NCBI GenBank assembly: GCA_963921935.1
Contig: OY998180.1
Coordinates: 98,983,480 to 99,047,479 of the forward strand
DNA length: 64,000 nt
From: Galeruca laticollis
Taxonomy: Eukaryota > Arthropoda > Insecta > Coleoptera > Chrysomelidae
Reading direction: 5' to 3'
Shown here: positions 53,921 through 63,179 of the stretch, in pieces
Position numbering within the stretch: the first letter of the stretch is position 1
Layout: each line of letters begins with the position of its first letter
The notes under the pieces: model-generated
Database searches by the model: none
What the model was told of the DNA's origin: nothing
What the model saw: only the letters and a program-made list of their open reading frames with translations
Position numbers and translations under genes: made by a program

Positions 53921-56317
53921 TATTTGTTATTTGCTTCACAATATCTGTTGCAACACTGCGATATTCCTCCTCTAATAGACTCTTCGATAAACATAATCAT
54001 ATCGATATTTTTTAAAATTTGTAGTTTACATTTTGTAAACTTTAGCATCGCGTCCCAAGTGTACCCGGGCATGATGTAGTACCAGGTAGGCAAGGTCGTA
54101 CATTGCTAAAGTTGTCTTCCTAAAATTTTCGAACACATATGCTAGAAGATGAATATCGGTGCGCATGTATATATCGCTATATTCTCCAAGTGTTTTCACA
54201 TGGAAAGATTGCCAAACGTTTTGAGCGTGAGCATAATCGTCATCAGTTACGTTCGCATCATTTAATCTATTGTAAAAACATTCAATCGGTGGTAATTTAT
54301 CATCATTTAATGTATCCAAGTTGTTAATATAGTCATGAGGAATGATACCTTTGCGTGTCAATAATGTAAATTGATCATCTGTTAAATCGCGATTTTCCTT
54401 TTTCAAAATTTTTAAATCATCGGTTTTCAAAGTTTTAACGATAGTATCCAAGCTGGACCCTAAAAATCGAAATGAATCAATAAATCTGAATTTTATGTTC
54501 GTTTCCGAGTCGTACTGAGTGAATGAAATGTATTTTTCCTTATTTACCGGTAAAAGACTGACTCTACCACGTTTGGCAATATCTCTAATGATAAAATGAC
54601 TGTCGTAGCCAGACAAATTGTGAAATACAATCGGCACAATAAACAGTTTTCTAAAGTTTAAATTGCAAGATTGGTGTGCGAATCCTCGAAACTCACCCGT
54701 AAAATGATTATGATCTCTAACAATGATATATTTTCTCACAAATATGATAAACAGTTGCATCAATAGTAGTAGTATTTGGTTTCACTTCCATCGGTACAAT
54801 CGTCTTAGTTTTTGATTCAACAAATTTAGCTACATTAGTCATTTCGTTGGCAAACCAATCCATACAATCTACTCCCCTATAGTTTTTGTAAAATGACAGC
54901 GAATCGTCAAAAGAACATTTTACGTAGTAGCCTGCACTGTACGCTTGATTCTGTTGATACTTGTTTGTTGTTTTTGAAATTTTTTTATTACATTGCGTCA
55001 ATTGGGATTCAAAATCGGCATAAATAACAAAAGGACAATTTTGTTTGTATGTATAATTTTTAAATTCTACATAATCATGTTTGGGAAATGAAATTTTTTC
55101 GTTGTTTAAATTCTCGCAAAGTTCCGTATGACCATCAAGTTTCTCTTGTGATGAAAAATAATTTAAACATCTATCGCAAATAAATTTTTTCCTCAAATGT
55201 TTATTCAACTGTACACCAATTAAACGCGATAAATCTTTATAATACAATAATGGTATTTAATCTCAAAAACACCATCATCATCATCATAATCACAGGGTGG
55301 GGGTTATAAGTTGACGTGACGATTTAATTTTTTCTTAGTCAATCGTGCTGGAACTACAGTATAAAATGTTTTTATCTCGTTCGCCGATTCATTATACTCC
55401 AAGATGTAAACGTTTATGGAAATTTCGTTGAGTTTTTCAAATTTGTTAATTCGGGACAGTTTCATTGGCATGTCTAAGCCTTGAGTTTTAAAAACACTCG
55501 AATAGTGTGAATATGATGTCGTCCGGCTTACTGTTCCTGTGGGAGCATGTAGACCGGCGACAACACTCCAGCAAAAGCATGCTTCATCATTGTTCTGAAT
55601 ATTGATACAAGCATGATTTCTCTGTATTTGCTCAGGCAATAGAATGAACGAAGGACCATTACCCATTTCGTATTTATTTATAGCTACCTCTAAAGAAATA
55701 ATTTTGCTTAAGGCCCAACCGCTCTGTTTCTCTTGAAACTCAGACATCTTGTGTAAAATTGGATCAACAACAAAATTTTTGAACAAATCCATCAAATCAA
55801 TTCCTTCGTCAATGATAGCATTAGGTGTACTGAAATGCTTTTGATCTAAAACTTCCCGGTAATTTGATTGTTTTATATAATTTCCAATGGGAATGGTGTT
55901 AACTTCAATCATTTTGAAATCCCTCAATATTTTAGAAATTTTATCATTGAATAAATTAAACGCATCTTTGAAAAAATCATTAGTGTCTTTATGTTTTAAA
56001 TTTGTGATAAGATCCGCCCTGATTCTGCTATTAAAAAAAGCACCGGCATCCACCCATTTTACACCTCGTCTTTTTCTCAACCCATAACCTACATTTTTTG
56101 GTATTGACTTGATTTGATATCGCATCCGTTTAAGTTCCCCAATCTTTGTTTGAATTTTTCTCTTTTCGCCAATAGAAAATTTAATTTTATCTAGCGCTAC
56201 CACACATTTCCTTACATGTCGGTCTATTAATTTAATTATTCTATCAGCTAGAGGTTCAGAATAATTTTGTCTTAGGAATGCTATTGTCTCATCCACTTTG
56301 TTCATTAAATTTGTCAT
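53908..56317 (-). pseudogene. Polinton protein-primed DNA polymerase B, palm domain deleted
   Basis: The N-terminal region (56317-55304) includes GWALSKIISLEVAINKYE and NIQNNDEACFCWSVVAGLHA, the pre-exonuclease part of Polinton PolB. A zinc-like CDRCLNYF precedes the exonuclease at about 55030 (CPFVIYADFESQ). Exo II-type blocks follow (VRDHNHFTGEFRGFAHQSCN, FHNLSGYDSHFI). 54763-54026 continues to about 54000, and the last remnant reads PGYTWDAMLKFTKCK to 53908. The catalytic palm motifs (A, B, C) are absent. Frameshifts lie near 55270, 54750 and 54060. A deletion near 53915 joined this gene to the convergent one. Confidence 0.85.
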
Positions 56318-56359
56318 TGTACACTTTTAATATGATAAAATAAAAACTCACCAGCAAAA

Positions 56360-56554
56360 TTAATTTTGAACAATTTCAAACGAGATATCTGGATTTGGTT
56401 TTCCTGTTTCGATCTTCCCCCGAAAAATCAGGGAATACTTCTTTTCCGTGAGATATTCAACTTTATCCTCATAAATGTTTGTTACTCTATTTGGTAAAAA
56501 TACTCGCACCTCTTCCAACACCAATACGACTGCTTTACCAAAATGAGTGTTCAC
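56360..56554 (-). CDS. small Polinton protein upstream of PolB (64 aa)
   Basis: 64 residues starting MNTHFGKAVVLVLEEVRVFL and ending KPNPDISFEIVQN. It is a short beta-rich protein in the same direction as PolB, 42 bp before it, so probably on one transcript. Family unrecognised. Confidence 0.5.
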   Translation of the reverse strand: MNTHFGKAVVLVLEEVRVFLPNRVTNIYEDKVEYLTEKKYSLIFRGKIETGKPNPDISFEIVQN

Positions 56555-56559
56555 TATAT

Positions 56560-57224
56560 GTGCACTTAAAATTGGATATGGTGTATCTTATGTTAATTCA
56601 TATAGTCTTATTGTTTCTTTCCTCTCTAAAAGAGACACTTTATTTAGTTCTTTTAAATCTATCTAAAAAAGGGAAAATGGAGAAATTCAAATACAATAAA
56701 GAAAAATCATGAAAAACTTACTGCAATAAAATTTGTCACAAGTTCAGCAACAACTTTATTCTAAAAGTTTAGTAATATACTTCTAAATATGGTTCTAAAG
56801 ATGATTTTGAGACACGCAAGCAAACACTGCTAACTTGTTGACTTGTCGACGATGAATGACTACATTATTTTTCCTCAGCGTTATATATTAAACGTAAATG
56901 GTGAAAGTTTGATTAAAAAACATCACCATTTATCACAAATTGTTTGAGATAAGAAAATAATGGTTTCCTGTGTGATAATGTAGTGTTTATCAGCTAACAT
57001 GATTAATTTTAATTTGGGAAATAATTAATGTTTCGAGATATATTATTATTTTTCATTAAATGGTATTCGAAAAAATTCAGGAAATATACGTTGTAACACA
57101 CAATTTAAGATTATTTTATAACTCTTATACATACATTTGGTATTAGATTACAACATTATCAAATGGTGTAGATGGTATACTCACTGAATATTCGGTGCTT
57201 ACATCACAAAAATTACGTCACACT
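56560..57224. other. right non-coding end of the Polinton
   Basis: AT-rich, no gene. It ends with the presumed terminal repeat (GTGCTTACATCACAAAAATTACGTCACACT). Confidence 0.55.
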
Positions 57225-57264
57225 ATCCAAGAGCGCTGGAAACAAATCCAACATGGCCGACTTC

Positions 57265-57298
57265 GGTTCTAGAACCGTTCTAGAACCATTCTAGAGCT
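57265..57298. repeat. repeated TTCTAGAACC palindromes
   Basis: GGTTCTAGAACC is followed by a second TTCTAGAACC and an ATTCTAGAGC within 34 bp. This is a run of inverted TTC/GAA pairs like a heat-shock element, but with 3-bp instead of 2-bp gaps. Confidence 0.6.
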
Positions 57299-57339
57299 CT
57301 CCGATTCTGACTTACGCTCCAGAACCAGCCTAGCTCATC

Positions 57340-57770
57340 TACTAATGCCGAGTTTAGCTAACATAAAAATTCCTCGCTATGTAGGTTCTAGTTCTATTTC
57401 CCGGATTGAACTTCATGGGTTTTGTGACGCCTCACAAGTTGTTTATGCAAGTGTTTCTATTTTCGTATTCTTGAATCTCCTGGAATTGTGAAAACGTTCC
57501 TAATTTATTTTTGATACTATTTATGCTTGGCCATATTCTATCGTAACTCTGACTTGGTTATCTTCATATTTTCATCCCCACCTAGATGGAAAACATTTGT
57601 AGCTAATAGAGTCAGTCATGTTCAAGATCTCATTCATTCACCCCTCTCTTTGGTATTATGTTCCATCTTCACAGAATCCAGCTGACTGTGCCAGTCGAGG
57701 TCAAACCCCAGCACAACTTTTCGATTTTTTCCTATTTGGTGGTCGCGTCCTGAATTCCGTATTTATGCAC
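57340..57770 (+). pseudogene. BEL/Pao RNase H region
   Basis: About 57345-57450 reads SLANIKIPRYVGSSSISRIE and LHGFCDASQVVYASVSI, the RNase H start of BEL/Pao Pol. The frame 57618-57750 gives WYYVPSSQNPADCASRGQTP, its conserved end. Frameshifts between them. It belongs with the BEL pieces to the left of the Polinton. Confidence 0.8.
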
Positions 57771-57902
57771 GGTATAAATTTGAGAAAAAAATTATTATAC
57801 ATTCACTTGAAATTAACTGTCTCGACCCTTAGTTCGTGGAATCTACTCATATTATTGTTTTAAATTTCTAGTTAATACCACAATATGATAAAAATTGTTG
57901 AA

Positions 57903-57961
57903 AATTCTAAAAAAATGACAATTGTTTCGATAAATCAATATCATCGTCAGAATGACAGAAG
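57903..57961 (-). ncRNA. hammerhead-ribozyme-like motif (inverted pLTR copy)
   Basis: The minus strand reads CTGACGA, then TGATATTGATTTATC (GAUA/UAUC helix II), then GAAAC, AATT, GTC. The core boxes CUGANGA and GAAAC and the GUC cleavage site are all intact. Helix I pairs UUCU with AGAA outside; the inner AUU/AAU pairing is partly lost here. Confidence 0.6.
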
Positions 57962-58349
57962 TTACATTTCATTTGATGCCTACCTGATGTTTCGTAGTTA
58001 TTTTTGGCTAGACCAAGAAGTGACCTAACTGGTGATTGACTTAATATATGTTAATAGAAAAAAGAAGAAGATGTGATATTACAAATATTGAAGCTTAGAT
58101 ATTATTAGCCCTATGGTGATATCCTGGATATCATTTTTCCAATTAAGATTAGTATAACTGTGCAATGATATAGAAAACCAGGAAAACTATATATCATAGG
58201 GCTAATAATATCTAAGCTTCAATATTTGTAATATTACATGTTCTTCTTTTTTCTATTAACATATATTAAGTCAATCAACAGTTAGGTCACTTCTTGGTCT
58301 AGCCAAAAATAACTACGAAACATCAGGTAGGCATCAAATGAAATGTAAC

Positions 58350-58404
58350 TTCTGTCATTCTGACGATGATATCGATTTATCGATACAATTGTCAATTTTT
58401 TAGA
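58350..58404 (+). ncRNA. hammerhead-ribozyme-like motif (5' pLTR copy)
   Basis: Same motif in direct orientation: TTCTGTCATT, CTGACGA, helix II with GATATC, then GATAC (consensus GAAAC, one change), AATT, GTC, AAT...AGAA. The A-to-T change probably inactivates it. Confidence 0.6.
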
Positions 58405-58471
58405 ATTATCAACAATTTTTATTATATTGTGGTATTAAGTAGAAACCGTGAGTTTCATTTAAAACACTAAT

Positions 58472-60868
58472 ATGAGTAGATTCCACGAAGTAAGGGTCGA
58501 GACAGTTAATTTCATTAAAAAATCTTTGAGAGAAGATTTGACCCGACTGTACCAGAAGTTACTACAAAAACGTTACAAAACATCACAAAACATTTGGTTT
58601 AACCAAGAATGCTTTAGGAAAAAGGTAATACCAAATTATGTGGATATAAAATGTCACACTAAAACACCACAAGCACAATAAGCTATAAAATGTGATCAAC
58701 GAGTTTGGATAAAAGGAGAATGTAAGAAATGGTTCAAAGTTAGAGACTCCTTAGACAACTAAATAAAAGTTGTACATTCAGAACTCACATCCCAATTACA
58801 TCCAGTAGAATTTGACTGTTTGGATGACAAAATTAGAGAAAGTGTCAGCACGATGAAGCATAAGAAATTTAAGAAAAACAAGTAAAAAAGCTACAGAATC
58901 TTGAATAAACACAACATAAAATTCAATACTCAAAACATCATGAAACTGTAAGTACCTACATACCAACACACTTTACACCACGATTTGAAAACCTTTCAGA
59001 CACTAATTTTACAGATAGTGAAATAGAATTTTTAAATAAAGGCTTAAAGTACAGCATACCACCAAAATTTACGAATAATATTAAACAAATTATAGCTACA
59101 GAGTCAGAAATAGCTTTAAAATCTAATTCAAATAATTTTCTTTACGAGAAATTAAAAATTGCCTATTTAATCAAAAATATTGAACCTTCAAAAGTTAAAC
59201 GTCAAACAAAAAATGACATTTCACTTTTAAATGCAATCAAAAAGAAAGTAGAAGATAATAACCTAACAGTTACAAAATCTGATAAGGGGAACACAACTGT
59301 CATTTTGACAAATGAGAATTACAATTCCAAAATATATAACTTTATAGAATCTAGCGATGTAAAAGTTCTTAAAGCAGACCCAACAAAAAAGTTTTCTAAT
59401 AATGTAAGGGATATTGTTAATAATTCAAATTATCTTTTAAGTGATTACGAAAAAAGGTCTATCATACATAAGAATCCTCATTGTCCACAATTATATGGAA
59501 CCGTTAAATTACATAAAATAACGAAACCAATTAGACCTGTAGTTTCTTATGTTAATGCTCCTAATAATATATTGGCAACGAGGCTCAACAATATACTTAA
59601 TAGTTACGGATATGAATCTCAGTCTCAATTTTAAATTCAATAGAACTAATCAAAAAGTTGAAAGCAATCAACTTGCAAGATAACTATAAACTTATTTCGT
59701 TCGATGTGACTAATATGTTCACTAAAATTCCTCCTAAAGAATGTCTAATAGTTGTAAGAAAATTACTAGAAGATAAAAATATTAACCCAGGAATAATATC
59801 AGATATACTTAACTTATTTGATGTATGCATTAATCAAAATTATTTCACTTTTGACAATAAGATATATATTCAAAATGAAGGTTTACCAATGGGAAGCCCA
59901 ATATCACCTATTTTGGCAAACATTTTGATGGACAATTTAGAAAGAAAGATCTTTGAAAGTAATATTTCGAAAAATGCTTTATTTTGGTATAGATATGTAG
60001 ATGACATATTAGCTTGTTTTATGGGTAGTGAACGACAATTAGATGTATTTTTCAACCACATCAATAATTTACACCCAAAAATTAAATTTACATTATAAAT
60101 TGAAGAAAATAGCTCAATCAATTAATAATAGTTAATAATGCACTTGATTATTCAATTTACCGAAAACCAACACAGACTGATGTGACAATTCCATTTAATT
60201 CCAATCACCCCATGTCCCATAAACTAGCGGCATATAATTCAATGATACATAGAGCTTTTTCAGTTCCCATGAACAAATGTAATTTTGATAGAGAGATTAA
60301 TACAATTAGACAAATAGTAACATCCAACGGTTATCCATTAGGTATGATAAATAAGCTAATTAATAAAAAATAGGAAAAAGTGGCATTACAACTAATATTT
60401 CCTAAACAAACTGATGAAAGAAAAACTTATAAAACCATCACATATGCAGGAAATAATTCTAATAATATTTCAAAGATAATATCTTCAGCAACGAATACAA
60501 CAATTTCTTTTAAAACAGAAAGTAACGTCAGTACAAAATTGTTAAATGTAAAAACAAAAATACCACTATTAAAGAAGTCAGGTATATATAAACTCAAATG
60601 TCCAGAATGTAATGCTGTCTATTTGGGTCAGACCCTTAGGAATTTTTAAATCCGATACAGTGAACACTTACGAGCATACAGATTAAAACAACCAGATAAA
60701 TCCCACTACGCAAAATATCTACTTGACAACAATCATGAATTGACACCTAACACAAAACTAGAAGTGCTGCATATTTGTGAAAAGAAACAAGAACTGGATT
60801 TCCTTGAAGAATTGGAAATTAGAAGACATTTAAGAAACCCACAATATGGAGTAGTCAATGAACAGTGA
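58472..60868 (+). pseudogene. Penelope-like RT with GIY-YIG endonuclease
   Basis: Starts MSRFHEVRVETVNFIKKSLR at 58472. The RT begins near 59100 and has TVTKSDKGNTTVIL, PQLYGTVKLHK, ISFDVTNMFTKIP (first catalytic Asp), GLPMGSPISPILANI and WYRYVDDILACF (YVDD box intact, about 59990). The GIY-YIG endonuclease follows with KSGIYKLKCPECNAVYLGQT (about 60572-60640) and then YSEHLRAYRLKQPDKSHYAK (about 60660-60720), and ends near 60868. Frameshifts or stops occur near 58681, 59640, 60100 and 60375-60650. The element reverse-transcribes its RNA using the GIY-YIG nick as primer. Confidence 0.88.
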
Positions 60869-61140
60869 AATCTAGGGAGTTCTCCACTAATAAACTGTCT
60901 TCTTAAGTGATAATTGTAAAGATCAGCAGATATAGTTTTCCTGGTTTTCTATATCATTGCACAGTTATACTGATCTTAATTGGCTAATAGGGCTAATAAT
61001 ATCTAAGCTTCAATAATTGTAATATCACATCTTCTTCTTTTTTCTATTAACATATATTAAGTGAATCACCAGCTAGGTCTCTTCTTGGTAAGCCAAAAAT
61101 AACTACGAAACATCAGGTAGGCATCAAATGAAATGTAACT

Positions 61141-61195
61141 TCTGTCATTCTGACGATGATATTGATTTATTGAAACAATTGTTAATTTTTTAGAA
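61141..61195 (+). ncRNA. hammerhead-ribozyme-like motif (3' pLTR copy)
   Basis: TCTGTCATT, CTGACGA, TGATATTGATTTATT, GAAAC, AATT, GTT. The cleavage triplet is GUU instead of GUC and helix II lost one pair. It shows the motif is shared by all pLTR copies. Confidence 0.6.
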
Positions 61196-61239
61196 TTTTT
61201 AACAATTTTTATTATATTGTTGTATTAACTAGAAACCGT

Positions 61240-61354
61240 CAGTTTCATTTAAAACACTAATACATTCACTTGTTTGATAAAGCTACTGTGTTACCGTGAG
61301 TTTCATTTACAACACTAATACATTCACTTGTTTGATAAAGCTACTGTGTTACCG
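61240..61354. repeat. 58-bp tandem duplication
   Basis: GTTTCATTTAAAACACTAAT, then ACATTCACTTGTTTGATAAA and GCTACTGTGTTACCG, occurs twice in tandem (61240 and 61298), starting in the last bases of the Penelope repeat. TTTGATAAAGCTACTGTGTTA resembles the hammerhead segment at 43685. Confidence 0.85.
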
Positions 61355-61795
61355 ATATTCTACATTTTTCGTAATTTTTGGAGAAATTTCGGTTTATTAA
61401 CACGATACAGAGTCCGGACTGTATACAAGTTACCAATTTTATGATTGAATATTGTTCACGACATCTCACAGATGAATCCTATTGATTTTCAGCTCATCAG
61501 AGCCAGTACAACGTGTCCTATAAATCCAGATATACTACATGTTTGGCCATTTTTCGAGAAATTTTGGTCTAGTAGCACGATTCAGCTTCCGGAGTTTATA
61601 CAAGTGACCAATTTTATGATTGGATATTGTTCAAGATGTGTCACACATGGAACCTATTGATTTTCAGCTCACCAGAGCCAGTCCAATGGGTCCTGTAAAT
61701 CCAGATCTACTACATTTTTGGTAATTTTTGGAGAGATTTCGGTTTGTTAGCACGATACAGCCTCCGGAGTGTATACAAGTGACGAATCTTTGAAA
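61354..61795. repeat. 175-bp tandem repeat, about 2.5 copies
   Basis: Units begin at 61354, 61529 and 61704 (GATATTCTAC, GATATACTAC, GATCTACTAC), exactly 175 bp apart. Each contains TTTTGG/GAGAAATTTCGGT-like, CACGATACAG and TATACAAGTGACC-like blocks. Its size is within the usual range of insect satellite monomers. Confidence 0.88.
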
Positions 61796-61914
61796 CCGGT
61801 TATTTTTAGTTAGACGTAGCTAATAAAAATCAGACATACACAACTCAGACTAAAAATTGTGTTTCCGAACTTGAACGCAACAGTAACTGAATACCTAACT
61901 AAGGTCTACATTAT

Positions 61915-62010
61915 TGTTACGAAATCGTTCACTGGTGTCCCGAATCTGTCTAATTCTATATATAAAAGTTAAAGTTTTGGCGGGAACGCACCGATTTCTG
62001 GGAAGGACTA
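61915..62010 (+). repeat. gypsy LTR fragment related to 34857-35285
   Basis: TGTTACGAAATCGTTCACTG, then CCCGAATCTGTCTAATTC and AAAGTTAAAGTTTTGGCGGG, follow the same order as the first 100 bp of the LTR at 34857. Only this 5' part is present. Confidence 0.6.
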
Positions 62011-62239
62011 TATATTATTAACTTCGTCAGGGGCAACTGATGGGTGGATTGAGTAGCTTGACAGTTGCCACTGCCGGTCCCAAGCCCGGATAAAGGAGGA
62101 GCGTTGAGCAGAGGGCTAACTACCCACTCTCGTAAAAAGGAGTCTGGTTGTGAAAGCTGCAATTTTGCCTCGGACATGAACAGGAACAACACAAAGACGA
62201 CAAACGCAACGGAAAAGGAATATGAGTATTGGAACCTAG

Positions 62240-63131
62240 AACATCCAGAGCTGGTATAGAGCCTGAGCCGCTATAAATGTCATTCAACAACTCGAAAATA
62301 TAGGAATGGATATAACAGCAGTCCAAGAAATAAGATGGCCTGGGGACGGAAATGTAAAGACGAGTAAATCTGTTATATTTTTTAGCGGCAGTGAACATGG
62401 AAAACATGAATTTGGAACAGGTTTTGTCATTAGAGAAGATATGGTCCAAAGCGTTCTAAATTTCAAACCAATAAATGAAAGAATGTGCTGCATTAGACTA
62501 AAAGGCAAATGGTACAACATATCGATCATTTCAGCACATGCTCCAACTGAAGAGAAGAACGAAGCCACCAAAGACGCCGTCTACGACATCTTCGAGAAAA
62601 CCATTGACACAATGCCCAAATTAGACATGCGATTACTCTGTGGAGATTTCAATGCCAAAATAGGCAAAGAAAGCTGCTTCAACCCAACGATAGGCAAACA
62701 CAGCCTCCATAATATATCCAATGATAATGGCCAAAGACTTATAGAAGCGGCCACTTCCAACAATATGCTGATAAAATCGACTATGTTCCCACATAAAGAC
62801 CCACAAACAGACCTGTATTTCAAATGACCACACCACCCTAAACCAAATAGACTATATCATCTTGGATGTGGGTCACGGAAGCAACGTCCTAGACGTAAGA
62901 AGCCTCCGAGGAATGGATGGGGATACAGACCATTACCTAATCCGAGCGAAAGTTAAAATGAGAAATCGACCCATAAATACACTAGAACTAAGACAACCCC
63001 TCAATGGAACAGGGACGAACTGCAAAATGAAACAAAACAACGACAGTACAGAGAACTTAAAAGTAATAACAGAATCCGCTCAAAAAGTATTCTACAAAAT
63101 GGAAAGAAAGTATTATCGCACCCATTCATAG
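62240..63131 (+). pseudogene. LINE AP endonuclease
   Basis: NVIQQLENIGMDITAVQEIR (catalytic Glu at about 62322) is followed by GTGFVIREDMVQSVLNF, INERMCCIRLKGKWYNISII, SAHAPTEEKNEATKDAVYDI and LLCGDFNAKIGKESC (Asp/Asn pair). A frameshift at about 62825 separates the last part, which has MDGDTDHYLIRAKVK (Asp-His). This is a full exonuclease-endonuclease-phosphatase domain of the insect LINE group often annotated as craniofacial-development-protein-2-like. It nicks target DNA. The ATG at 62306 or the Asn-rich frame just upstream could be the start. Confidence 0.85.
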
Positions 63132-63179
63132 AAAGGGAAATAAATAAAAATGCGCCAACTACAGGGGAATTTTCCTAAT

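Larger units (their letters stand above)
45277..57224. mobile_element. Maverick/Polinton (adintovirus type), about 12 kb, defective
   Basis: This block carries the full set of Polinton marker genes: retroviral-type integrase, adenain-type protease, packaging ATPase, double jelly-roll and penton capsid proteins and a protein-primed type-B polymerase. It also has a PLA2-like gene as in adintoviruses. The right end reads, inward on the minus strand, AGTGTGACGTAATTTTTGTG. The left end near 45277 has a weakly similar GCGACGTTACACGTGACG. Their poor match means the exact left end and the 6-bp duplication are not established. BEL/Pao sequence lies on both sides. Confidence 0.85.
57808..61258 (+). mobile_element. 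Penelope-like element with inverted and direct terminal repeats
   Basis: A 3' repeat (about 60930-61258) matches a direct upstream copy (58192-58514). A further copy stands in inverted orientation to the left (57808-58191), so the left side is a large inverted repeat with arms 57808-58115 and 58196-58514. The region 58472-60868 encodes the Penelope-type RT and GIY-YIG endonuclease. Such inverted, partly duplicated repeats (pLTRs) are typical of Penelope-like elements. The 5' inverted piece includes the first codons of the ORF (SRFHEVRVETVN in reverse). Confidence 0.9.

Noticed and set aside
53920..54079. C-terminal hydrophobic end of the 165-aa plus frame at 53582
   Set aside because: This part is antisense to the polymerase remnant; it arises from a deletion junction and is not a real membrane segment.
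57265..57298. Functional heat-shock element
   Set aside because: The TTC and GAA units are 3 bp apart in part of the run instead of 2, and no heat-shock gene is near.
61240..61795. CRISPR-like array
   Set aside because: Units are long, contiguous and without unique spacers; it is tandem-repeat DNA in an animal genome.
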